A stretch of DNA of 36,677 nt from IMG/VR virus record IMGVR_UViG_3300025030_000279, positions 1 to 36,677 of that record; one strand, 5' to 3'. Origin of the DNA: a virus. Both the position numbers and the translations under genes were made by a program. Position 1 is the stretch's first letter, and each line of letters begins with the position of its first letter. Positions 14,533 to 20,915 of this stretch are shown here, in pieces. The notes under the pieces were generated by a model, which was given only the letters and a program-made list of their open reading frames with translations, made no database searches and was not told the origin of the DNA.

Positions 14533-15246
14533 ATGCTCGGCATCGAACGGATATTCAGCAAGAACATGTGGCGAACATTTGGGTATCGTCTGATTGAGAC
14601 GGTGTTCCGGAAGGATTCATTTTTTCACGATTTTGGATTCGGATACCGAGATGTCAAAGACATAGCGAAGTACTACAAGGAGAAGAACACCCGTGAAGTC
14701 TTGCAGAAACTCATCGATGATAACAAACTCGTCGGAAAGACTGAGAAAGAAACCGTCTTTAAGTGCATGAAATGGCTTAATGACACGTACCCGTCAAACC
14801 ATTATTACATGAAAGACCACGGCGATCGATGGAACACCCCCCTCGAGACGTTGCAGAGCTGGCAGAATCGCAGTGCGATGAACTCCTTTGTGCCGTGGTA
14901 CTCAGAGCACGACAGGGAATGGTACAACGAAATGCCGACCGATTGTGACGATTATGCGGTGTTCTTGTATAACCTCATGCGCGTCGCGGGTGTCGCGAAA
15001 GAGAACTTACGGCTCTGCTTCATGAAGACCGAGACGGAATGGCACATGAACGCCATGTATCTCGATACTGGTTCGATTCCCTACGCCATAGAGGGGACAT
15101 ATCATCCTGAGGTAGCCATACGGAATTTCGGGAATATCACGTACTACGAAAATCGGACGTTTGATGGCACGACATGGGTGAATTATTACGCGGGCATACG
15201 ATGGGTATTCAACGAGGATGAGGTCAGACGAAGCGTCTATGAATAA
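14533..15246 (+). CDS. Transglutaminase-like cysteine protein, possible endolysin or virion peptidase
   Basis: A 237-residue protein with the transglutaminase/cysteine-peptidase triad pattern: C138 in PTDCDDYAVFLYNLMRVAG, H171 in TEWHMNAMYL and an acidic residue at E187 in PYAIEGTYHP (Asp is more usual). The DCDDYA block with a following helix is typical of the family. The N-terminal 130 residues are helical with no signal peptide. Genes for an XhlA-like protein and a holin-like protein follow, which suggests a lysis role. Archaeal virus pseudomurein endopeptidases (PeiW/PeiP) also use a transglutaminase-type triad, but I see no pseudomurein-binding repeats. A virion-processing role remains possible. 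Confidence 0.7.
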   Translation: MLGIERIFSKNMWRTFGYRLIETVFRKDSFFHDFGFGYRDVKDIAKYYKEKNTREVLQKLIDDNKLVGKTEKETVFKCMKWLNDTYPSNHYYMKDHGDRWNTPLETLQSWQNRSAMNSFVPWYSEHDREWYNEMPTDCDDYAVFLYNLMRVAGVAKENLRLCFMKTETEWHMNAMYLDTGSIPYAIEGTYHPEVAIRNFGNITYYENRTFDGTTWVNYYAGIRWVFNEDEVRRSVYE

Positions 15247-15250
15247 AAAA

Positions 15251-15264
15251 TTACATTTATAAAA
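15251..15264 (+). promoter_or_regulatory. Promoter for the XhlA-like/holin-like pair
   Basis: TTACATTTATAAAA follows the transglutaminase-like stop by a few bases. TTTATAAA at 15257-15264 is 29 nt before ATG 15286, the same spacing as at 7110, predicting a leaderless transcript. No ribosome-binding site precedes that ATG. Confidence 0.75.
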
Positions 15265-15285
15265 CCCTGAATTGAGTGTGATAGT

Positions 15286-15567
15286 ATGCCAAAAGGCTCG
15301 ACGAACTATGGTGAACGCATGGCCCGCATAGAAACTACACTCGACTTCATGAAAACAGAGATTGGCAGCATCAACTCGAAACTCGACGCGTTTATAGCCG
15401 CACACGATACAAAGAACGATGAACAGAAGAAAGAGTTCGATGCGCGCTATGCAAGCAAGCGGATCGAGACAGCGTTCTGGGGCATAGCGTCTTTCTTAGG
15501 ATTGACATTTTTATCAGCGTTGGTGTACGTCATTGCCGTGTATCCACAGGCATTGAAAGGAGGATGA
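15286..15567 (+). CDS. XhlA-like coiled-coil membrane protein (lysis-associated)
   Basis: A 93-residue protein with an N-terminal amphipathic coiled coil (MARIETTLDFMKTEIGSINS and on) and one C-terminal membrane segment (ASFLGLTFLSALVYVIAVYP). This is the layout of XhlA/holin-type accessory proteins in Gram-positive phages, which act with a holin in cell lysis. It is the first gene of a two-gene unit behind a TATA box and is followed 4 nt later by another membrane protein. Confidence 0.68.
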   Translation: MPKGSTNYGERMARIETTLDFMKTEIGSINSKLDAFIAAHDTKNDEQKKEFDARYASKRIETAFWGIASFLGLTFLSALVYVIAVYPQALKGG

Positions 15568-15571
15568 TTCT

Positions 15572-15814
15572 ATGGTACAGAACATAAGCAAAAAAGGAAG
15601 CTGGGACGGCTACGATATCATGACCGCACTGGTACGCAATAAGGACAGTCTCAAGGTCATTCTTTCGGTACTATCAACGTATAGCGCGTATGCAACCGTC
15701 ACAGGGGTTGACTGGCGCGAGTTCCTCATAGTGTTCGGATTCGCTGTCGGAACGCTGGCGTTTAAGCTACTTCTGGACGCCATCGAGTTCCGACAAACGA
15801 ATGTCAAGCTCTAA
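15572..15814 (+). CDS. Holin-like membrane protein, 80 aa
   Basis: GGAGGATGAT precedes ATG 15572. The protein has two probable membrane segments (SLKVILSVLSTYSAYATVTG, weak, and FLIVFGFAVGTLAFKLLLDA, strong) with charged ends, the size and layout of small holins. Together with the two preceding genes it would make a lysis cassette. It is the last plus-strand gene; its stop TAA 15812-15814 overlaps the stop of the convergent minus-strand RHH gene. Confidence 0.6.
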   Translation: MVQNISKKGSWDGYDIMTALVRNKDSLKVILSVLSTYSAYATVTGVDWREFLIVFGFAVGTLAFKLLLDAIEFRQTNVKL

Positions 15815-15984
15815 TCGGCTTGCGCCTCTTTGCGGGCATTCTCTTCTTCTATTCGCATTTCTTTATCTATGGCCATGCGAACAAATTTACTGAAGTTGAA
15901 TCCGCGGCCTTTGTGCTTGATCCACGCGATATGCTCAAGGGTCAATGCGACGCCGAGCACTTTACTATTGGTCACTATGTTCAT
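15811..15984 (-). CDS. Ribbon-helix-helix regulator, 57 aa
   Basis: The minus-strand ATG at 15984 is preceded by GGAGG. The 57-residue product has a strand (KVLGVALTLEHIAWI) followed by two helices (NFSKFVRMAIDKEMRIEEEN), the MetJ/Arc ribbon-helix-helix layout. It ends with a charged tail. Such dimers bind palindromic DNA. It is the last gene of the minus-strand operon whose promoter carries a 10-bp inverted repeat (16944-16973), so autoregulation is a fair guess. Its stop meets the plus-strand holin-like gene. Confidence 0.7.
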   Translation of the reverse strand: MNIVTNSKVLGVALTLEHIAWIKHKGRGFNFSKFVRMAIDKEMRIEEENARKEAQAD

Positions 15985-16168
15985 GGGTTCCTCCGTTTAG
16001 GCGTGTACAATGTGCCACTAGTTTATCAGTGAGTTCTGTCATCTTTGTGTCGAATTCCTCGAGAGTCTTCGCGTTGATCTGCGCCTTGTCAACGTACCAG
16101 ATGCCTTTCGCTGTCTGTGTTAGTCTTCCACTGATAGGGTCTATTTGTTGCTCATTTGTTGGTTCCAT
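15965..16168 (-). CDS. Small hypothetical protein, 67 aa
   Basis: ATG 16168 follows GGAGGGAGGA. The protein is hydrophilic, with a central helix (NAKTLEEFDTKMTELTDKLV) and His-rich end (THEHSDQ). Its 3' end overlaps the RHH gene start by 20 bases and its start overlaps the upstream gene end, so it belongs to the same tightly packed operon. No family recognised. Confidence 0.58.
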   Translation of the reverse strand: MEPTNEQQIDPISGRLTQTAKGIWYVDKAQINAKTLEEFDTKMTELTDKLVAHCTRLNGGTHEHSDQ

Positions 16169-16295
16169 GTGTCCTCCCTCCGCTCATATCACATAGGAAT
16201 GCATATGCACATGCTCGTGCATTAAGTCCTTCTTTTGCATATCCTTTGTTCACGAGCCATTTATGGTACTCGGTTAGTAGTTCGAGTTCGTCCAT
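16152..16295 (-). CDS. Small hypothetical protein, 47 aa
   Basis: ATG 16295 is preceded by GGTGATACT, a match to the anti-Shine-Dalgarno complement. The product is a short mostly helical protein (ELELLTEYHKWLVNKGYAKE; NARACAYAFLCD) ending THGTNK. It overlaps its downstream neighbour by 17 bases. No family recognised. The frame, ribosome-binding site and packing support it being translated. Confidence 0.5.
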   Translation of the reverse strand: MDELELLTEYHKWLVNKGYAKEGLNARACAYAFLCDMSGGRTHGTNK

Positions 16296-16299
16296 AGTA

Positions 16300-16458
16300 T
16301 CACCGCGTCGGTCGCTGTGACATCTTTGCCATCACTTGCAGACATGTCATGCAAGTCACCCCCTTCTTGTAGGTCGTGTACTTGTAGATGTTGGTACTTC
16401 CGCATAAAACATTCTCTTCCATCGTTGACATCATGTGGACTTTATCTGCGTCAGTCAT
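16300..16458 (-). CDS. Small Cys-containing protein, 52 aa
   Basis: ATG 16458 lies just inside the end of the upstream gene (ATGA overlap with stop at 16455). The product has three cysteines (C19, and C36-x2-C39 in GVTCMTCLQVM) in a basic, Met-rich sequence, suggesting a small metal-binding fold, possibly incomplete. It is followed 4 nt later by the 47-residue gene. Unknown function. Confidence 0.5.
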   Translation of the reverse strand: MTDADKVHMMSTMEENVLCGSTNIYKYTTYKKGVTCMTCLQVMAKMSQRPTR

Positions 16459-16769
16459 TGCGTCACTTCCCTTGGAGCGTTTTTAACATCGGTGATTAGA
16501 TCCGCCACGCGGTCTGGCGTTACGTATCCCACTACGGTATCGTCCCCATCACAGTCCGGAAAGAACTGTCTGGTTATCCATCTGCCCTTCTCGTTCCAAA
16601 CCGCAACCTCGGCCGTGTACGCTTCAGGAACTTTCTGATCGTCACCATCGAACATCATGTCATAATTACTGCCATAGTTACCTGGTCCGAATTGCACGCT
16701 TACCGTGAGGCCGTTACTGAATGTCAGATGAAATCCTGAACTCCTGATGATTCTGAATGCTGCCGCCAT
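16455..16769 (-). CDS. Phage-type conserved hypothetical protein, 104 aa
   Basis: A 104-residue protein with the segment GFHLTFSNGLTVSVQFGPGN, then AEVAVWNEKGRWITRQF and VVGYVTPDRVADLI. I recall this combination (strand with NGxTVSVQxGPGNY, then an aspartate-rich turn and a C-terminal helix) in many tailed phages as a protein of unknown function. GAGGATGATC precedes ATG 16769. It lies in the operon of small early-type genes, so a host-takeover role is plausible but unproven. Confidence 0.65.
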   Translation of the reverse strand: MAAAFRIIRSSGFHLTFSNGLTVSVQFGPGNYGSNYDMMFDGDDQKVPEAYTAEVAVWNEKGRWITRQFFPDCDGDDTVVGYVTPDRVADLITDVKNAPREVTQ

Positions 16770-16773
16770 ACGA

Positions 16774-16932
16774 TCATCCTCGTGTGTTCATGAGCTCGTT
16801 GAAACGCCGCTCGGTCGCGTCAGTGCTATCCCACTCAACGACCAAGCCCATCTTGCGATAATGCTGCTTGGCCAAGAAGAGAGCCGTCTTAATGTTCTGG
16901 ATGTCCCCTACGGTTAATTGCACTTGTTTCAT
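16774..16932 (-). CDS. Small hypothetical protein, 52 aa
   Basis: First gene after the promoter/inverted-repeat region on the minus strand. ATG 16932 is preceded by AGAGGCG. The product begins MKQVQLTVGDIQNIKTALFL and continues with a helical, basic middle (AKQHYRKMGLVVEW) and ends DATERRFNELMNTRG. It resembles a small helix-rich regulatory or inhibitor protein, but no family is recognised. It opens the six-gene operon ending in the RHH gene. Confidence 0.55.
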   Translation of the reverse strand: MKQVQLTVGDIQNIKTALFLAKQHYRKMGLVVEWDSTDATERRFNELMNTRG

Positions 16933-16943
16933 GGTGTTCGCCT

Positions 16944-16989
16944 CTTATCAATTATTATTTAACAATTGATAAGCTTACAAGTATATAAA
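16944..16989 (-). promoter_or_regulatory. Promoter with 10-bp inverted-repeat operator
   Basis: On the minus strand a TATA box TTTATATA (16989-16982) precedes a perfect inverted repeat, CTTATCAATT (16944-16953) and AATTGATAAG (16964-16973), separated by 10 bp. The predicted transcription start, about 26 nt downstream of the TATA centre near 16959, falls within the repeat. A dimeric repressor bound here would block initiation. The RHH protein of the same operon is the obvious candidate, by inference. Confidence 0.62.
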
Positions 16990-16994
16990 CCTTT

Positions 16995-17375
16995 CTATTT
17001 CTCGAGGGCACACATATCCTTGAAGAGGATCGTAGAAAGGCCATTCTGACGCAAATGGAGCATCACAGAGAAGCGTTCTATATAGGCCTCGTAATCAGCG
17101 TTGTAGACTACAATGATGACGTCATAGCCCGCCTGTAGCATCTTGTGGCATATAATCCACTGGTGGGCGTTCAGACCGTTCAGATTAAACGAACGGAGCG
17201 AGGGTGTGTACTTAACCTCGTACCAGAATGTGGCCCCCTTGTCGATCACCATGAAGTCCGGAAGTCCTCGTAAGGCGGCGCTGCCCGTCTGTTTGTAATC
17301 CGGAACCTTGAGTACGAATCCGTGAGGGTATGCCTTATCCAAAAAACGACGGAAGAGTAGCTCCGCTTTGCTCAT
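16995..17375 (-). CDS. PD-(D/E)XK nuclease (resolvase/VRR-NUC-like)
   Basis: A 126-residue protein containing RGLPDFMVIDKG and FWYEVKYTPS, the D...E-x-K core of PD-(D/E)XK nucleases, with an N-terminal helix (KAELLFRRFLDKAYPHG) carrying the conserved acidic residue typical of Holliday-junction resolvase-like or VRR-NUC enzymes. The size is typical. I chose ATG 17375 because GAGGTGG lies 7 nt upstream; TTG 17381 is too close to that site. It overlaps the helicase gene by 41 bases, which suggests joint action on branched or recombining DNA before packaging. Confidence 0.75.
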   Translation of the reverse strand: MSKAELLFRRFLDKAYPHGFVLKVPDYKQTGSAALRGLPDFMVIDKGATFWYEVKYTPSLRSFNLNGLNAHQWIICHKMLQAGYDVIIVVYNADYEAYIERFSVMLHLRQNGLSTILFKDMCALEK

Positions 17376-18651
17376 GTTCAACCACCTCGAAATCCTGTGA
17401 TAGTAACTCTCTGCGTCGTTTGTAGTGCTTGGAAAGATGCTTCGGTCCCAAATCCACGAAATCGATAATTATCGCGGCGTGCCGAGACGCCTTCAACCGT
17501 AAGACGCGCCCCACGCGCTGCGTAAGCTGGATACTCGACTTCCCGCCAGCCGCGAGAATAACCACGTCGAGCTCGGGGAGATCGATCCCCTCATTGAAAA
17601 TGTTGCTTGCCACGATGCAGTTATACTCTGAAAGGTTCTTATAGCGATCGAGGCTTTGACCGTGGCAGAAAATCTTCTTCTCTATGCCAGACGCATCGTA
17701 GAGATACTGGCCGTGCTCAATTTGCGTGACGAGCACAAGGACCTTCCTCCCTTTGGCAACATACTGAGCCATTGCGTCGAGGATCATCTTATTGCGTGAG
17801 AAATTCTTAACGATATGCTTATCGTAGAGCTCAACGTAATTGTAGACGAAATCGCCCTGTGTATCAAACAGCGGCTTGTAGTAATGCACAACGGCATCCG
17901 AAAGATACCACTGCTCGATAAGGTCGCGGCGGCTAATCTGATACACAATAGGTCCGAGAGCGCCGAACATTCGCATGTCTTCGCCGTCTTCTCTTACAGG
18001 GCTAGCACTTAGGCCCACGATGATGCTGTCGGTCTTCGCGAACATCGAAAGATTATAGAGGCTTTTGGCGGCCACATGATGGCATTCGTCGAAGATGATA
18101 ATATCTGACGTTGCTACAAAGGTCGCGGCACGGGGATTTTGATAATTGATGATTCTGACATCGTCGTTCTCCCCGAGTTTTGATTCCCACATTTTCTTAA
18201 TGTCGAGCGTTGGAACAACGACAGTTGCTGTTCGATTGAGAATCTTGATATACCGCAATGCTGTGATGGTCTTGCCAGACCCGGTAGGCATACAAAGAAT
18301 TCCTCCTCTATGTTCAATGAGGGCGTCAATAGCGTCATTTTGATATTGTCGCAACTTCGGCGTATGCCAATGTTCGACAGAAGGTATTGTATATTCCCAT
18401 ATGTATTTATCATCCGGCGAGTATTCGCCCCACTGGCGCATAACATCATCGACAACATTCGCGAAGCCCCATGGGAACACACCCTTCTTAACCGAATAAA
18501 GCTTCACGACAGCCCATTCGGGGTGAGGCATATATTCGGCTCCTTTGCGAGTATAGGACATCTTCTGCAGAAGCATCCCAGCAAGCTTACCACCCGGGAT
18601 AGGGCCGATAACACCGTAATTTCCACGCTTTGTAATTTTATAAATAGTCAT
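17335..18651 (-). CDS. SF2 DNA helicase, XPB/UvsW-like
   Basis: A 438-residue helicase. After an N-terminal domain of about 90 residues come the Q-like LRQYQNDAI, motif I MPTGSGKT, motif II DECHH, motif III SASP, motif IV region VLVLVTQIEHGQYL, motif V region SNIFNEGIDLPELDVVI, and motif VI QRVGRVLR. This is the DExH set of XPB/RecG/UvsW-like double-strand translocases. Such viral enzymes act in recombination-dependent replication and fork remodelling. ATG 18651 is taken because GGTGGT lies just upstream; ATG 18663 is possible. A palindromic TATA box (18681-18688) inside the polB 3' end could give it a private promoter. Confidence 0.88.
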   Translation of the reverse strand: MTIYKITKRGNYGVIGPIPGGKLAGMLLQKMSYTRKGAEYMPHPEWAVVKLYSVKKGVFPWGFANVVDDVMRQWGEYSPDDKYIWEYTIPSVEHWHTPKLRQYQNDAIDALIEHRGGILCMPTGSGKTITALRYIKILNRTATVVVPTLDIKKMWESKLGENDDVRIINYQNPRAATFVATSDIIIFDECHHVAAKSLYNLSMFAKTDSIIVGLSASPVREDGEDMRMFGALGPIVYQISRRDLIEQWYLSDAVVHYYKPLFDTQGDFVYNYVELYDKHIVKNFSRNKMILDAMAQYVAKGRKVLVLVTQIEHGQYLYDASGIEKKIFCHGQSLDRYKNLSEYNCIVASNIFNEGIDLPELDVVILAAGGKSSIQLTQRVGRVLRLKASRHAAIIIDFVDLGPKHLSKHYKRRRELLSQDFEVVEHEQSGATLPSFFG

Positions 18652-20458
18652 TGAGACCACCATTTTTCGGAGTATTCGACTTTATAAATGGTTCTAATTC
18701 GTGCCACACTTTCGTCAGATCTAAATCGTCAACGCGCAGTTGAGCAGCGGCCTCTTCGACCGGGCAATACTTCCACGCCGTTCCTATCTTCCCGAGACGT
18801 TTATTCTTCACCAGTGCTATGACGCCGCTCTTCTTATCGAGATACGCCTCACTGATTTGCTTCTGGATACAATTCGCTCCGGCTTTATACATCTCGTAAC
18901 GGTTCACCTTGTAGTTCTGCGCAACGAGCGCGACATCGTTTTGTAACTCGTCGCGAATCCATCGGTCAACATCTTTCTTCTCGAACTTGCCAGAAAGATT
19001 CTCGACGATAAAAGCCTTCATGTACTTCTCAAAAATGAGAGGACCGAGTTTCGACGCGTTGCTCTTGATAAGCGGTAAGCCCATGACTGTGACTTCGCCA
19101 TTCGCCACGTAAACGTAATTCTTCTTGAGCGTTTTCTCGTCGTCATCCTTCTTTACGAACATGATGTAATCCAGATAATTTTCGATGTTGATGGTGAATG
19201 TCTCCTGTGGGAATGGGACGTACGCATTGATGATACCGACAACCTCCTCAAGGTCGTTAAGAACATCCTCACGCGTCTTAGGTATCAACGCCTTTGCAAA
19301 ATTAGAATCTGTGTCTCCTGCAATGATGCTATACCCACGCTTTGTGAGCTCTCGCTCCATAAGTTCATTAATCTGTTGCCCAAGATAGCAGCAGTCGGAA
19401 CCACAATTCTCTGTGTGCAGGCTTGCGAAGACGTCGCTATAACTAGCACCGAAGATACTATTCAAGAGGATTTTGTAGGCGTGCACAAGCGGGTTGTGTT
19501 TATCGATCTTCTTGAGTCGCATACGTTCTTTAAACTTCTCCATCATGTCCACCCCTAACGGGTTTGCGACAAGCGTGTCGTACCATCCAGCGACTTTGAA
19601 AACTTCATTACCGTGCCAGGCCCCGGGAGTGTTTGGAGGCACTTCACTGAATAAGTTGAATGATGCGAAGATATGCGGATAAAGACTTCCCACGTCGAGA
19701 TACCATACGCCCCACTCTTCGGAAACTCGTGGTTCGATAACACGTCCGCCCTTATCGCGCTTTCCAGAGTAGGCGGCGGCATAGATTTCTTCGCGATGAA
19801 GAATCTCGCACGCGTACATATACCCGATGCTTGCGATACTCGACGTGAGCCATCGCCACTTCTTCGCGTTCTTCTCGCCGACGAATTTGGAGAAGGGCAA
19901 CCAGAAGTTATAGATTTTATCAAACAATAATTTCGTAACCTTAATATCTCCGAGGAGGTATTTTTTAATGTCTTCGGTCTCCTCGGGTGTCCACGCATCC
20001 TTCTTGAAGAGCGTATAATCGATGTCGCCTTTGAGCGTTTCAAACTTTAGTATCTCTGCAATAGCGCGCAATGATTTTGATGGGAAATCAAGATTCATCA
20101 GGTTTGCTTTCCCTATCTTTTTGAAACCGTTCGCACCGTCATTCCCGAACAGAAACACGTAGGTGTCGATAGATTTTATCCAGCGGTCATAGACGATTTT
20201 ATTCTTCACATTCTTCAATATCGGAAGATCGAAATCGTCACCGTTGAACGTCACAATGACTTTGTGCTGTCCGATATACTTCTTTATCTTCTCTTCATTT
20301 CCTCTGAATTCAACGGCGTCGTAGCGGTCGTAAGCATAGGAATAGAACCCAATCCACTTGATCCTGGCGTCGTTGCGGTACTGTATCGACTCCTTGTCGA
20401 TATCATAGTCGCTCCAGCATTCGATATCGAGGATGAGCACCTCTTTAAGATTGGTCAT
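18638..20458 (-). CDS. polB: Family B DNA polymerase
   Basis: A compact 606-residue polymerase. Exonuclease motifs: Exo I D11-I-E13, Exo II N72-G-D-D-F-D77, Exo III Y167...D171. Polymerase motifs: A, D255-VGSLYP; B, K329-x3-N333-SIFG; C, G381-D-T-D-S with D382 and D384; and KKNYVY near residue 440. All catalytic acids are present, so both proofreading and synthesis should work. It is shorter than cellular archaeal PolB (about 780 residues), lacking much of the N-terminal domain. AAGGAGGAC precedes ATG 20458. It should work with the virus-coded clamp and clamp loader. Its start overlaps the split methyltransferase C-part. Confidence 0.95.
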   Translation of the reverse strand: MTNLKEVLILDIECWSDYDIDKESIQYRNDARIKWIGFYSYAYDRYDAVEFRGNEEKIKKYIGQHKVIVTFNGDDFDLPILKNVKNKIVYDRWIKSIDTYVFLFGNDGANGFKKIGKANLMNLDFPSKSLRAIAEILKFETLKGDIDYTLFKKDAWTPEETEDIKKYLLGDIKVTKLLFDKIYNFWLPFSKFVGEKNAKKWRWLTSSIASIGYMYACEILHREEIYAAAYSGKRDKGGRVIEPRVSEEWGVWYLDVGSLYPHIFASFNLFSEVPPNTPGAWHGNEVFKVAGWYDTLVANPLGVDMMEKFKERMRLKKIDKHNPLVHAYKILLNSIFGASYSDVFASLHTENCGSDCCYLGQQINELMERELTKRGYSIIAGDTDSNFAKALIPKTREDVLNDLEEVVGIINAYVPFPQETFTINIENYLDYIMFVKKDDDEKTLKKNYVYVANGEVTVMGLPLIKSNASKLGPLIFEKYMKAFIVENLSGKFEKKDVDRWIRDELQNDVALVAQNYKVNRYEMYKAGANCIQKQISEAYLDKKSGVIALVKNKRLGKIGTAWKYCPVEEAAAQLRVDDLDLTKVWHELEPFIKSNTPKNGGLNDYL

Positions 20459-20915
20459 TTAGTCCTCCTTCCGCTTCTTTAATTGCTTCGCCGATTGCTT
20501 GCGCCCATTGCGGTACAACTGCGTTTCCGAGTCGCTTAATTCGGTCCACCCGATGGGAAACCCCATCAGCCACTCCACAAATGCCGGATTGAGTCGTGAT
20601 GACGCCAGTGGCGTCTCTTTGTAGTGCCGGACGTTGCCACAGCCCTTCTGCGTGGGTGTCGGCATTATCGCTAACCCCAGATGGGTTCCTCCCTGCGCGT
20701 ACTTGCTCCGCCCCTTGAAATCCCTCACCACCGGTGTCGGAACCATCAGGACCGCCCGAGAGAGAGAGTGCTTGCTCTCCCCTACTTGCTGACTGCTCGC
20801 CAGGTTGTCCGTAAAGCAATCCGCTACCGTTGGGGTAGGCAATGATTGCGATTCGGTCTCGCCGGTGATACGCACCAACGGCGGTAACTTGTAGATTATC
20901 GTTTCTATTTGCCAT
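20445..20915 (-). CDS. Cytosine-C5 DNA methyltransferase, C-terminal part (split gene)
   Basis: A 156-residue product holds the C-terminal motifs of a C5-methyltransferase. It begins with a complete motif VIII (VGAYHRRDRIAIIAYPNGSG), continues through a variable segment without a clear target-recognition fold, and ends with VADGVSHRVDRIKRLGNAVV and PQWAQAIGEAI (motif X, GNAVVP). It has its own ATG 20915, overlapping the HNH stop, and is in the same frame as the N-part. With the N-part it supplies all essential motifs, so a two-subunit enzyme like M.AquI is plausible. Its stop lies 14 bases inside polB. Confidence 0.8.
   Translation of the reverse strand: MANRNDNLQVTAVGAYHRRDRIAIIAYPNGSGLLYGQPGEQSASRGEQALSLSGGPDGSDTGGEGFQGAEQVRAGRNPSGVSDNADTHAEGLWQRPALQRDATGVITTQSGICGVADGVSHRVDRIKRLGNAVVPQWAQAIGEAIKEAEGGLNDQS

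Noticed and set aside
18641-18646. Plus-strand TATA-like sequence within the helicase 5' end
   Set aside because: Short, lies within coding sequence on the other strand, and no plus-strand gene follows.
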